Shown one piece after another: positions 15,502 through 28,300 of a stretch of 64,000 nt of DNA. Numbering within the stretch: the stretch's first letter is position 1; the number at the start of each line of letters is the position of its first letter. The DNA is from Caprimulgus europaeus. Lineage: Eukaryota > Chordata > Aves > Caprimulgiformes > Caprimulgidae. Both the position numbers and the translations under genes were made by a program. The notes below the pieces were generated by a model, which had not been told where the DNA came from, searched no databases, and was given only the letters and a program-made list of their open reading frames with translations. Location of the stretch: contig OU015533.1 of the NCBI GenBank assembly GCA_907165065.1, forward strand, positions 25,808,578 through 25,872,577, read 5' to 3'.

Positions 15502-15738
15502 TCAATCCCCTCATCCAGATCGTTGATAAAGATATTAAACAGAGCTGGCCCCAAAACTGAGCCCTGGGGAACACTACTAGTGACCGGTCGCCAAGTGGAT
15601 TTAGCTCAGTTCACTACAACTCTCTGGGCTCAGCCATGCAGCCAGTTTTTGCCCAGCAAAGTGTACACCTGTCTAAGCCTTGCGCCGCCAGATTCTCCAG
15701 GAGAACGCTGTGGGAGACAGTGTCAAAGGCATTGCAGT
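15502..15738 (-). mobile_element. CR1 LINE fragment, reverse-transcriptase region only
   Basis: Read on the minus strand, this matches the central CR1 reverse-transcriptase coding region: an AFDTVSH-like stretch, then a region ending in the PQGSVLGPALFNI and NDLDEG motifs. Both ends are cut. It stops in mid-domain at 15502 with no 3' UTR or tail, so it is not a simple 5'-truncated insertion but a remnant of a broken copy. It is from a different copy than its neighbour at 15892-16325, because the order of the element parts would be wrong for a single element. Confidence 0.85.
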
Positions 15739-15891
15739 ATAATATGTGAAAGAAGAATGGAATGAAAGGGCAAAATGTTATTATAAGATAGCAGAAGGCA
15801 GAGAAGGAGAGATTAAAATAAAGCAAAAACATTAAAGAGAAATGAAAGTAAAACAGGCAAAGAACAATGGTAAATTAAATATGACAAAAGC
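15739..15891. other. A-rich spacer between two CR1 fragments
   Basis: About 150 bases rich in A and G separate the two CR1 pieces. No coding or structural feature is seen. It may be the original target DNA into which the neighbouring CR1 inserted. Confidence 0.4.
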
Positions 15892-16325
15892 AGAATCACA
15901 GAATTGCAGGGGTTGGAAGGGACCTGGGGAGATCATCTAGTCCAACTCCCCTGCTAAAGCAAGTCTACTGCAGCAGTTTGCACAGGAAAGTGTCCAGGCA
16001 GGTTTTTAATATCTCCAGAGATGGAGACTCCACATCCTCTCTGGCCAGCCTATTCCAGTGCTCCGACACCCTCACAGTAAACAAGTTTTTCCTTAGGTTT
16101 GTCTGGAACTTCTGGTGTTCCAGTTTTTGCCCATTACCCCTTGTCCTGCCACTGGGTACTGCTGAAAAGAGCCCAGCCCCATCCATTTGGCCCCTGCACT
16201 TCAGATATTTATAGACATTGACAAGATCCCCTCTCAGTCTTCTCTTCTCCAGGCTGAAGAGTCCCAGCTCTCTCAGCCTTTCCTCATGTGGGAGATGCTC
16301 CAGGCCCCTCATCATATTTGTGGCC
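15892..16325 (-). mobile_element. CR1 LINE, 5'-truncated, C-terminal ORF2 and 3' end
   Basis: The minus strand encodes the C-terminal part of CR1 ORF2 (motifs [48 protein letters not shown] and FLCKLL), then the 3' UTR with the characteristic GATGATCTCCCCAGGTCCC-like stretch and a tail reading CAATTCTGTGATTCTG. The 5' break at 16325 is abrupt. It closely resembles the last 440 bases of the plus-strand copy at 32915-34222, so the two are probably of one subfamily. It does not encode a complete protein. Confidence 0.93.
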
Positions 16326-16611
16326 CTGACACAAAGCAAATACATTTTTTTCCATCTAGCTATGAGGTGCTGACCTTCCAGAAGACAAGGTGGTACAACA
16401 TGCACTGCAAGTGTGGTACCTACTACCACAAATCTAATTAAGGGGAAGAGAGAGAGCATGAGAACATGCACACTAGGTCCATAGAGCAACAAGAAAGGAA
16501 AGGTCTCTTAAGGAGGTTATCTGCACTCAGTTCTCATTCATGAGCAGTTCCTGTAGTCAAAGAATGAAAAGCTGACGTACAGCTCAACTGGTAAGATGCT
16601 CAGGTGGTGTC

Positions 16612-16633
16612 TTTTTTTTTTTTTTTTTTTTTA
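16612..16633. repeat. Poly-T tract (22 T)
   Basis: An uninterrupted T run about 290 bases beyond the 5' edge of the minus-strand CR1. On the minus strand it is poly-A, but no retrotransposed gene copy is recognisable next to it. Confidence 0.95.
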
Positions 16634-18874
16634 AACTAAAGTTCATGCTTTAAAAGTTTTTCCCCTATATTTTCCTAACATCTCTCTCTGATACATAGAG
16701 GCTGAAGAAGTGGCATTTTGAGCATTTGTAACAGGTTACTTCTTATCTCTGGCTAACAAGTCTTAATTTAAAAAGTCACCTAGAATCCATCAATGTCTGC
16801 ACAAAACATGGAGTTTAGACTTTCATTTTTTCTATGTCCATTCTCTATCCCCAGATTTCTTTGATACAGGTACATCTCTCTAGTAGACTGAAATACAACA
16901 TGCTTATGTTTTGGCTGACGTTCAGAAACTTGGAGAATTGTACTGTCAGGATGTGATTGAACAAAGGTGGACAGCATATGCAGATGTGCTGTATATTCAG
17001 CTTGAGCATGGAGCAAAAAATCCTTCCAGAAGTTCAATATTTAGCACTTTGGCCTTCTGTAAAGATTAGTGTCAAAAAGTAGTAATAGCATTCTACCGTC
17101 AAGCTCACAAGAGGCTTCTCGGCATGGACATGCTTGGATCCTTTAGGTTTGGTCCTTTGCTTTTAATGCAAACTATTCTTTAGGCTTGTTGAGGCTGTTC
17201 TCAAGATTGTATCTTCCGTGTACCGTGTACTAGTCACATACAGAGGTGTTGCAGTTTTTCTCAAAAGGGCAGCCTAGGAAAAATGGGCTATAGCTACTAC
17301 ATCTGATAATAACGTAGAAGTTAAGACCAAGTTTAATAGAGCTTTGACCACATCGTTATTGTACTACCCATCATGATTGTTAATCCTCAGCTTTGTTCAC
17401 CAAGTATTTTCATATATATATTCTGAGCAGAAGAATGCTACTTCGGATCTCAGCTAGAATTAATATTGTGAATACTTCAATGAATTTAAAATGATACATG
17501 AAATATCACACTAATGAACTACAAGCATTCATCAGAGACATTGATTTAAACCAATGACTAGTCTGTGAAAGAAAGGATCTTTGTTCAATAAAAACACAAC
17601 TATTCTAACTCTAGTAATAAAGGATTCAGAACAGTAATTCAAATCTTGCTAAGCACGGGGAGTGCCAAATCATCTATACCTTGCTTCCAAAATTCAAGGC
17701 AGGAATCAAAGCAAAGGCAAGGTGACTCTGTCAGACGAACACTAAAACCCTGTCAAACGTGCTTGCCACACGTGAGTGGTATTTTAATCCAATGCATTTA
17801 ATACAAACCTTAAGAATCTTGTCAGTGTGAAGGAGGAAAACAGAAATCAGAAGTGAGATAGAATAACTTGACCCTACTGTACGGACGCACAGGAACAGGC
17901 AGAAGACATTGCCAAGGAACGAACAGTTAAATCCTTTTCTCACTAGATAGATTTCACAGGATGTGATGAACTCCCAAGGCTTCTCAGAAATTTCTCAGAC
18001 AAGTATTGAAACAAAGGAGTTTGATTATTCTCCTCCGAGTCTTCTTTCCACAACAGGTTAATTACAATTAGTTGTGGTGCATTCAGACACAGATTCAAAG
18101 TTGAGGTAAGCAACTGTATTCTCCCAAACTCTCAAATCATATCTCCCATCAAGACACATGCACATCCAGTCATATATGAATTACAACTCTTCCTCCTCCT
18201 GTGATACAGTAAAGGCTGTGGGAGAAGAGCAATAAAAAGTTCCATGCAATTTTTTTTTTTTTAAATCAGCATGCTTCCCTATGTTTTCAAAGGATAATAG
18301 ACATTAGCAAACTAATCATCAATTCACATGACACAAATGGAAGCAGAGTAGGTCACAGTCACAGAAATGTTAGTGTCATGATAAAAAATGAGAGACATTT
18401 GCACCAACATGAAAAAGTAAGTTTGAGACAGCTGCCTTAGACATTATTTAGTTTGAAAATATATTCAAATCCTTTCAGTGACTCTAAAAGCCTTGAGAAT
18501 TATTTTTAAAAATTTAAAAAAGACAAAAGAAAAACATGCATACTGTTTGCAAGGACTAATATGTCAAAAAGTTTGAACATAGGCAGGAAGTATTGAGACA
18601 GTTTTACTGAGAGAATGAAGCCTTAAGAAACAAACAACACATCCAGGCATATTACAATATGGGCTGACAGCTGAAATTGCATTTACACCCTCTTTAAAGG
18701 ACCATCTCATAAAGATTAGTCATTTTTGCTCTTCCCTCTCCCTGGAGTGTTTAAAAAAAAAAAAATAGAAGTAGCATAGCAAAGACAAAAACCATTTGAT
18801 GAACTGATTTAATTTACATTTTTAAGGAGATAATTACATTAATCAACTTAAAGTTCATATTTTTGGCAGGACAA

Positions 18875-18960
18875 GCCTTTTCTGTAAATAATACTCTGAG
18901 CTGATGACAACATTGAGGCCTTTTTTGCAAATAATACTGAGAGTTGATGACAGCATTGAG
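18875..18960. repeat. Two-copy tandem duplication, 43-base unit
   Basis: 18875-18917 and 18918-18960 are adjacent direct copies, each starting GCCTTTT and ending CATTGAG. They differ at 6 of 43 positions by hand alignment, with no gaps, so the duplication is old. No coding frame or known repeat family explains it. Confidence 0.9.
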
Positions 18961-19183
18961 CCACTGACTTGTTCAGATTTGTGCTAGTAATGGTCCCAAA
19001 TTACCTTCTGATGTTTGAGCGCTGGGTTTTGAAAAGAATAACACTCTGATTCAAGAAGAAACAGAAAAAGAAGCGAAACCATGTCAAGAAACACCATCCC
19101 TGACTCACAGGCTCACTCATTAGGGGATCTTATTGGCAGACTTATGCAAGATATCAATATGTCTTTCTGTTTAGATTTTAACT

Positions 19184-19208
19184 CCCCCACCACCACCACC
19201 ACCACCTC
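19184..19208. repeat. (CAC)n trinucleotide repeat
   Basis: Seven CAC-type units follow a CCCCC run. On the opposite strand a short open frame reads it as a valine run, which is an artefact. Confidence 0.9.
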
Positions 19209-22200
19209 CGAATGGACTTTCTTATTTAACAGCAGGGCATAACAGGAAATTTCTACAGATGAAAACACTTCTGATAAAATGCAGGGCTGGAAGGATGCAT
19301 AGTCTAGTCCTAACATGGGTTTTTCAACAGGACTCAAGTATGATACGGTGCAACTCTTTTAGCATTTGCATTAAACCAGAGTTGTAAAACAGATGTTGAG
19401 GAAAGTCTCCTGCCTTCAGGGGCTGAGTTGCTTAACTGGCACAATCTGAGAAACACAGTTTCTACCCATACTCTGTAAATGTGAAGTGAGATGTCTGTTC
19501 TTCTGTGGACTGTGTATTGGCTCCAGTCTTCTCCCACACAGCCTATTCAAGTTGGGAAGGAATTTCCCAGACTCCCTTCCCTTTAATCCTTCCTCTCTGT
19601 TTGCCGCTTTCTCTCAGTTTGTCTTTTCTCAACCTTTCCCTCTATCCTTTCTCTACTTAATTTACACTACACTGTACATGACTATGATGATACTGGACTC
19701 TCTTCCTTTGTTCTTTCTCCTTGCAAACCAAAGGCTTTTCCTCTTTGGTACTGCTTGAGTTAGCAGCTGTTTTGTTGGTTTTTTTCCCCCTGAGTTTGAA
19801 AAATATCTCATTCTGGAGCCTCTGTTCCAGTATTTCTGTATTTCTGCAATACATCAGATCAATGGCACCCACTTCTGAGCCAGCTGGAAAGAAAGCTCAC
19901 TTGAATCAGCATAGCTACATTGCAGATCATAGGAAGGGAAAAAGCTGTAAGGAATGGAGCTACCCAGCACACAAAAATTCATGTTAGGGTTATTTTGGAT
20001 GTGGAAGATGTGTGTGAGAAGATGACCAACGGCTCTGCACTGCATGGGTATATTGTTTCTGCAGTCAGGCAGCTGAATTCCAGTGCAGTAGGACACAGTC
20101 TGTTGTAATAAATTCCTTCTGAAGCAGATGGATGTGTGCTACTCGACAAAGACACCAGTCTCTCAGAGCATGGTGACAAGTAGTAGCTCGTTTTTATTTC
20201 AGCCTTAGGTGTGAAAGCCAATTAAACTGCTTAACTGACACAAGACACTGAGTTAATTTTTCTTGGCAGCCAGCCTTCTCTTTCTACAAAGTTATTGAAT
20301 TGTGTGTATGAGATTTGCAGAGATGGCATCTGTACAGACACATCAGAACTAGAAGCAGATTTACACCTGTTAAAATCCATCCCAAAAGGTCTGCATGTTC
20401 ACAGACGCACACAGTTGTTTGAATGTTTCTGTGACTCCATAAGTATTTATATCTACTACGAATACAACCATGTGCTGCTGAAGCTGTGTATGAACAAGTG
20501 CAAGATATACAGAAGGTTGGCTGAAAATTTCCAGGCTTTGGATGGAAGAAAAACAATGCTCCCCTCCCTGACTCCAGGAACAGCGCTGCAGCAGTGGCCT
20601 CACTGTCAGACCTCTACCTATACCATTTTGATAGAAAATTCCATCAGGTTGCTCTGCAGTTTCCAAAGCTAACACTTCTAAAAGAATCACATGAATTGTG
20701 TAGGGAATATTGTTACAGCTCAGAAATCACAGTGACATCTCAGAGCAACTAATTCATCTTGAAATATTATCTCTGAATCACATTATATTCTATAAGCTTT
20801 CCTCATAGAAGGTTATTTGCAATGGACGCATTACATCCTCTCTTTCCAATCTGGATAAAATACTAAGATTGCAATTTTAACCTTTAAGCTTCTTATTTGA
20901 TACCTGAGCTGCCTTTTAGCACATGCATTTAGGTATGTATTCCCTCCAGGGCATCTGAGATGTACCACTTTTATCCCTTTGGAACAACTTGCTCACATAG
21001 GACATCCTTTCTTTAACAGGGTACTCAATCAGCTAATCCAAGTTCTCCAGAAAAATTGAAATCACTGAGAGAATTAAGTAAGGTCATTCCAGACACCTGA
21101 TACGAATTTTGAAGCAACCTAATTTAATTAATTATAGATTGAAGTAATGTGGATTTGCTCAATCAGAATTACATGTATTTTCACCAATTTTCAGGAAACA
21201 AATTTGTGTGTTTTTCAACAGATTCATAGCACTGCAGTGTGCCACCTTTATGGCAAAGTACCAACAAACTGCAATGCATGACAGGATACAGATTTATTCC
21301 CATAAAAACATAATTGAGTTTTTAATTGTCATATGGAAAACAGATGAGTATCACAACATTTTTTTTAATAGAACAGACATGCATATGCATTTTTTCCAAT
21401 AAAAATCTCATTCAAATCATGTTATTTCAACAGTGTTATTATCTAAATAAAAATATCAGAAGTATAAAGCCATTTGACTAATCTTTTCCTAATCTGGTGA
21501 TCATTCCTGAGGGCTAGTTCACTATTATCTCCCACTCAACCCAGTTTCCAAAAGCACTGAGCCTCTGAAACTACACAGAAAAGAAACTGTGTGCCAAAAG
21601 AAACTGCAGATACTGTGTCCTTGGAAAACTGGGCCAGCTGTCTTTCTGGGACTTGCAATCCTTCAGCTTCACCTCAGTTTAAGTCTGAGGTACCCTTAAA
21701 AAAAAAAATAAATCAAGCTCTCTTTAAATGAATGATAGTGAACCAGAACAATTGCAATTGCACCTGCTTATACAGTAGTCATTTAAGCTGCCACGATAGG
21801 CTAACTTCCTAGTAAAAATATGGGCAAGACCTACTAACGAGGATGAGGCTTACATCTGTCCTACTTGTAAATCATATTACAAGAGAGATTCTGTTGAGCA
21901 AGCCAGTTCGCCAGGGAAGCTTTATGCATTGCCACACAATGAAACAAATAATAAACATTCAGGAACAGATGAACCAAAGACAGATGAATGAGATGGACTC
22001 CACAGTATAACCAGTACCTTCTCTAGCCACAGAGCATTTAGGCACCTAACAGCACTTAAATACAGTTTAATGGAAATTAGAGACAATTTATATTGTCTTT
22101 TAAACATATAAAGCTTTTCTAGATTCTTTCTTTGAAAAAGTACTCTGGATAAATAAAAAATTCAGATGAAGTCTAGCCATCAGCTCTCTCTCTTTCCCAA

Positions 22201-24593
22201 TGTATCAAGTTATTCCTGTAAGTTCCTCAATTTTCCCAGTTATGTCTGGCCTCTAAGGCTCAGGAAAAAAGTGATGGAGACCACTCAATATTTTCCAGTT
22301 TAATAAAATCATAATAGTTGTGTTCTTAAAGGTTTAGAGAAGCAAGTCTTAACTGACTTGAGCAGAGTACCACACTCTGTGAATGAGTCGGTTTTTTTAA
22401 GTCTACTCATTTTGACAGATGCAGAACTGTACCAAACTCCTTGAAAAGGTAAGTTACATCATAATGATTATCAAAATATTTGAAATAATGTGCTACATTC
22501 CACATCTCCTCTAGCAACAACTTATGTAATAAATTGATTACATAAATATAAATTATTAAATTATATAATTCCCTTCACTCCTTTTTTTAATATGAACAAA
22601 TTCCCATATTGTTCTTATGAACAGCTCCAAAAATCCTCAGGCCAGCATCAAGCATTTGATAGGATCACAGTGGAAAAAAACCCTTTTACGTCCAATCCCA
22701 GTCCTCCAAATGCAGATCAATTACTGCACCAAGATCAAGACGCTAGCAAAAATGATAATACAGGACCAGTTAAAAGCCCTACCGGGCAGCAGATGGAGCC
22801 AGCACCTACCTACAATCGTAAGAGAGTAACATTAATGCCCTTTGTTCACTTGTCTTTACATTTTCCTTCAAAGCAGGCTAGTGAAGTAGTTAAGCATGCT
22901 TTAGTGTATGAATCTGACAGAAATTCCCCTGCTTCTTGTTTCCCCAAACCTTCCAACTGATGTAGCAACTACCTGTAAGCCAGCTCTGCTATTCTGTGAC
23001 CTGTGCAACTTCATGACAACTCCGGGTCACTACTTTGTTGGGTTTCTACTTACCTGGGATGTTCCCCTCAGGTGCTAGGCAGACATGACAAGCATCTAGA
23101 AATACAGCTGCAGAGAGCAGCCTGCAAAGCTAGGTCACAATATCTCATTTTAAAGACAGATTAACAATGGTGGACTGTGGTTTTAATCTAATTTTCACTT
23201 CCTCCTGCAATATACAGAAATATCTGTATTGTCTGGGAATTACTAACTGGGTAGTTTGGGCTTCCGATCTGCACTATAGTATTGCCAGTTAAAATAAATA
23301 CTTTACAAGTACCTCCACTTAGTGAAGGGGCAGTGTGAGAAAGAAGCTCGCCCACTTCCAACCCATCTCGATATTTAAGAAGCAGGGCATTATTTTACTA
23401 TTTCTCTATTTTGTATCTATTTCTAGGTCTCCATGCCCATAGCTCTACTGAGCACGTCAGGTATCTCCTTTCATTTCATCAGTTTCAAAGGCAAACTTAA
23501 TGGGCACACAGTAGTTAAGCAGACTTAGTAGAAGATGAGCAGAAATAGTTTATCTTAAGAGAACTTAGCCTTAGATTTCCTCTTCACAATTTCACTTTCT
23601 TTAGATAAAAATAACATCTTTCTTAAGAACTTTCTTCAAAAAATCATCTTCTTAGAGAGAAACTTGAGAAAGGTAAAACTGTCTTTTTTATTTTAAAAAT
23701 TGAACTTCACAGACAACAAAGAACACCACACATACAGGTAAATGAGTGATTAATATGGTATCTTAAATCATTAAAAATATGTTGTATATGAGAAAATAAC
23801 TACTTTAGAAAGAAGCATCAGTTCAAGATGTTTATCTATAAAGCAAAAAGAAATTTATAAAAGATAACTCACAGAAAGGAAAAGCTTGTGTAATTAATTC
23901 AATGTCCTCAAATCTTACAAGCCAATAACTTTATGTCCTTCAAAACCAGTGGGAAGAATACAGACCAATATCAGTCTCGTCCTGGAGCATATTATCCCTT
24001 CAGTGGGTTAACCTGCATAGGGTGGCCGTTCTCAAATACGCCACAAGAAAGAGGCAGGTGCCTCCTGAACCTGGAAAATGACCCTTACAGAAAAATTTTT
24101 CCCTCTTTGGAAATAAGATGGACCTGCAGCCAAGCAGGTGTCAGTGTAAATAAACATGAAAGAATATCAGCAACATAACTGTGAAATATTAGTATTTCCA
24201 CATTAAGAAATCGGCAAAACAATAATTCAGTATGTTATTCTTGGACATCTCTGAACAGTCACACAAGCACTCTTCTCCCTACCCCTCCCAAACAGTTCAC
24301 CTTCATTTATATCAGTCAGAATTGCTGGCCCCTGACAAGAGAAAAACTGACTAATGAGACAAGTGTTGCTTCTGTATTGGAGCCAGATTCAGACCTAAAC
24401 TGAAACTTGAGATGCAAAGAGCCAGAGCTGCTTTGTCTCAATCCTTCATATAACCTTTTATTTTCATATGGGAAGGCTGACCAGGAACACAGTTACATAA
24501 AGGCCAGCACTGAAATATGTTCTTGCAACCTCACATCTCCTTTTTGAGAAAGACCGGTATCATAGCTTTCCCTTACAGAGAAATAGTCATCTG

Positions 24594-24620
24594 CTATCAA
24601 TTAGGAACTCTAATTGATAG
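24594..24620. repeat. Perfect 11-base inverted repeat with 5-base spacer
   Basis: CTATCAATTAG at 24594-24604 is the exact reverse complement of CTAATTGATAG at 24610-24620. Each arm contains a TAATTG/CAATTA homeodomain-type core, facing each other. Confidence 0.9.
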
Positions 24621-24780
24621 GGTTCCTACAAAGAACCTGCAAAGAATGGAATAAAACAGAAACAGTGTCTGACATTACTGGCTGTGAATCCAAACACAGA
24701 GAGACTGCAGAACAGTATAACAAGTGCTGGTCATTTCAATCACTTTCAGAATCTCACTATGAAACAAAAATATGATTAAT

Positions 24781-24794
24781 CTTAATTAATTAAG
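24781..24794. repeat. 14-base perfect palindrome
   Basis: CTTAATTAATTAAG is its own reverse complement and contains overlapping TAAT homeodomain cores. It lies about 160 bases from the inverted repeat at 24594-24620. Confidence 0.9.
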
Positions 24795-24854
24795 ACCAAC
24801 CTTTAATCCTGGATCCACATGGGCTTTATAAGCAGAGATAGAGATGTGATCATC

Positions 24855-25382
24855 CCACTCTACTTAGTGCTTGTGAGGCTGCACCTTGTGTGTATATAGT
24901 TCTGGTCCCCTCAAATCAATAAAGTTGTGGACAGACTGGAAAGGTCCAAAGAAGGGCCTTGAAGATGATCAAAAGGCTGAGGAACCTCCCTTATGAGGAA
25001 AGACTGAAGGAGTCAGGTCTTTTCTGTCCAGAAAAGAGAAGGCTTAGTGAGGACCTCATCATAGTATTTCAGTACTTAAAAGGTAGCTACAAAGAGGCTC
25101 TCTCTTCACAAGGAACCACATAGAGAAAACAAGGAGCAATGAGCAGAAGTTACTACTCTTTGTTTTCATCGTGATATGAGGAAAAAAAAAATTACAGTGA
25201 GATAAATCATTCACTGGAAAAACCTCACCAGTGACATGGTGGAGTCCACATCTCTGGAGGTTTTCAAGATGTGATGGTACAGTGTGCTGGATAATCTCAT
25301 CTAGGCTCCCCTCCCCAGGAAATGTTGGGCCACATGGTCTTTTGAGGTTACTTCCAACCTGAGCTGTTTTCCGATACGATGA
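24855..25382 (+). mobile_element. Old CR1 LINE copy, 3' part
   Basis: Plus-strand similarity to the C-terminal ORF2 and 3' UTR of CR1. Seen in order: a TCTACTTAGTGCTTGTGAGGC stretch, the region around CCTTATGAGGAAAGACTGA (EERL motif), a GAGGACCTCATCATAG stretch, a degraded HWHRL-like part, the TCTCTGGAGGTTTTCAAGATG stretch, and the terminal GGTTACTTCCAACCTGAGC. The tail has decayed to TTTTCCGATACGATGAT. Frameshifts and stops run throughout, and an A-rich insertion is present near 25182. Divergence is much greater than in the other tailed copies, so this is an older insertion, probably of a different subfamily. Confidence 0.85.
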
Positions 25383-28300
25383 TTAACCAGTTTTGCAAGA
25401 ATATATAATGATAAAGATTATAAGTACACAGATATATGCTGATGATGCCAAAAAAATTGATGTAGTGAAAAAAAGTGGCACAAGACTTACATTAACATAA
25501 CCCAATATTATCAGAGCTTCTCTCTTGTTCACCCTTTCATTGAAAATCTGTGATGATTTCCACATTTCTGCTTGTGTAGTGTTCCTTGATTAAGCAAGTT
25601 CCAAGTCACAGCCACTATACATAGCACAGTCCAGCAAAGATGAACAGTTTTATCTAGTAATAGGAGATCTAAACATGTAATTCTAGAGTATAAAAATAAC
25701 ATCAAGAAATCTCATTTCATTCTTTGTATGGAACCCTGAGAAATGGAAAAACTATTGTTCTTATGGCTAACTTATCACAACTCAAAATACTGTGACTTAA
25801 AATAATCAAGATAAAAATTCCAAGAATGACCCAGTTAAGAGGCTTTTTTAAGACCTCTATTGCTCCATGTATTCTATGAAGCTCCACTATGAAAGTGACA
25901 TAGGAAATTCATTTTTATATTCAGATAAAAAAAATATTACACTTAATATCACCATTTGGAAAGGTGAATATAAAATAGCAATTCTATGTCCTCAGCTTCA
26001 GTTACTGAAATATGCTGGGAAACACACAAAAAAACCCCACTACAACTTGTCAGGTTTTATTTTCGCTCTTATTATCATAATATTGACTAGCTGCAATAGC
26101 ACCCAACATTGCATGCTCTGTGCTCGTCTTCCTCAGAGGAGGCATTTTTTTTTGTAGCAGATAAGAACAGCCAGTCAATACTGACCTGGAAATGGGCTTA
26201 TTACTGTTTTGTTTAAGATTAGTGTCTTATTATGAAATGTATTAATTAGTTTTAGAAACAAGGTCAAATCCTTTACTTATCTTGCACTTACCATTTTTGT
26301 GTTGTCTATCCATAAAAAATTGAATTCTCCAGAATAAAGCTATTATGAATTTTCAGTATAATGCATTACTCTGACACAAGTTTTCTCTTCATCCCTACCT
26401 TACTCATGTGAACTTTATTACTGCAGTATTAGTTACTGCTTTTACTTAAATAATTTCCTCTCTATCACATGCTAAGATAAAGCAACTCATAACAAGATAG
26501 ACCATAATAAAATGACAGCTGATTCTCCAAGACCTCTACAACTGGCTTTAAGTTTTTCCTATGCAAATGAGAGCTACCACATAAATGAAAAAAAAAAGCA
26601 TAAAAATAAGGTGTGCTTAATGATACTACTTCAGGAAATGAGAGACTAGCCCATTAATACAAGAATCTATCTTAAAATCTTGACATAGCCTGCTGCTGAA
26701 ACATCTTCAAGAAATGAACCAAGCAAAGGTTGATGAGACATTTCTACTACAATAACATGTGTTTACCTGTCAATATTGTTAAAATGGAGTTTTAATATTG
26801 CTGATAATAGATGGAATTTGTATATTGAAGCCTCTACATATTGTTATTAAGCTCAATTGAACTAAGCAAAAAATAATTGTAAAAATACAAGCATTTTTTC
26901 CCCTTTATACCTTCTATAAGTTTGTTGGGTTTTGTTTTATTTTTGTTCCTTGCCTCTACAAAACAGAGGACATGCCTAAGCATGCTTAACCACCTTGCAG
27001 AAGAGGATACTTATGTATAAGTTTCCAAGAGCAGATACATTTACATAATTTAAATGCATTAACTAATAAAGCACAATGCTCAATTCTATTTTTTTAATAT
27101 ATATTTTATAGAATTATACATTATTATATAGGTTCTGGGTTTTTTTCAACATTCACTAAGAACAAATCACTTTATGCTTTAACATAGTTTCCTCTCATCT
27201 CCATTGACTTGATAAGCCTTCTATCAGGAAAGACAAAAAAAAAAAGATAATTAAATATGATAATTACAACTCTGGTTCTTTTTGTTGGCTACAAGTTTGG
27301 GAATCAGAGCTGCTTTTGCTTAATAAAGTAGCTGTTGAATTTAAATCCTGCACATCTAACATCATATCTTTCAAAGGGGTAAGAGTAAAATATTTAAGAA
27401 AGTTTTCCCATAACAGCCACTGGTAAAAATCTTAATTATGCTGAAGCTATGAGATCTATTTTGTCTTATTTTTTTCTTATCATGAATCTTCGTTCTGAAA
27501 CAGATACAGCTGTTTGGAAAATTTGAATTACATTATCCCTTGGTGCCTCTTGATCATATGCAGACTGCTCTGATAGTCAACATTTACAAGGCAGTGACAA
27601 ACTCTTCATCTATAAAATGCCCAGCATCCAAGTTTTAACAACGTTATATATGAAGGTGAAGTTCACTATGCCATGTCAGAACTGAAAATTCAGATGTATC
27701 TTAACATAAGTTACATGAAATGTTGCATACTCCCTTTTATGTCTGGATTTATAGAAGCTGTGACAATTTTAAAATCAATTAATGATCTGTCACAAAAGAT
27801 CATTCCCCTCAGATGATTCTTCAGCCCTACATTCCCAAAAGTAGGATGGCTTCCTCACTAGATCAATGCATCTGCAGATATGCATAAACATATTCTGCCT
27901 TAGAAGCCACACCAGGAATGCCACAGTGAGAAACAGCCTGGCTTTTAGATCAGTCAGACCCCACTATTTTTTTCCCCTCCTCCTCAAAAATGCCGCTTCA
28001 TCAGGAATTTTATTAGGTAAGAGTGAGTACACGTCTTGTAGTTCCAGATGACTTCCAGATCATCAAGAGAAATAAACAATTTAACACAGATTAACTACAT
28101 TTCAGTCTTGTCTGGATTATACGAATACAATGTTTTCACTGGTTCTACACCCATGCAAATTAAAATTCATATTAGAGACGTAGAAAATGAACAAAATCAT
28201 GAGTCTGTTTTTCAGCTCTACATTCCTTTGCTTTCTCCTTGACTGGAGACAAACAGGACTGTCCTGCAAACTCTTCAGTCTAGTTTAGAAACCATTAACT

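Larger units (their letters stand above)
16326..24854. other. AT-rich intronic DNA, no gene recognised
   Basis: Contains the poly-T tract, the 43-base tandem duplication, a CAC repeat, and the inverted repeat and palindrome near 24.6-24.8 kb, all listed separately. Frames of 106-125 codons at 20295-20690 (both strands) and 122 codons at 22592-22960 have no recognisable motif. The stretch 22500-22572 is almost pure A/T. Confidence 0.6.

Noticed and set aside
15965..16492. 175-codon minus-strand open frame as a host gene
   Set aside because: Most of it is the C-terminal part of CR1 ORF2; the first residues come from unrelated flanking DNA.
19283..19325. GGGCTGGAAGGATGCATAGTCTAG resembling a CR1 3' end
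   Set aside because: Similarity is short and lacks the tail and the neighbouring 3' UTR; possibly a very old remnant but not supportable by eye.
20284..20690. Open frames of 90-125 codons on both strands
   Set aside because: They cover the same DNA on opposite strands and resemble no known protein; low-complexity composition fits chance.
22592..22960. 122-codon open frame on the plus strand
   Set aside because: No recognisable motif, no promoter or splice context, and a second frame overlaps it. Conservation testing would be needed to revive it.
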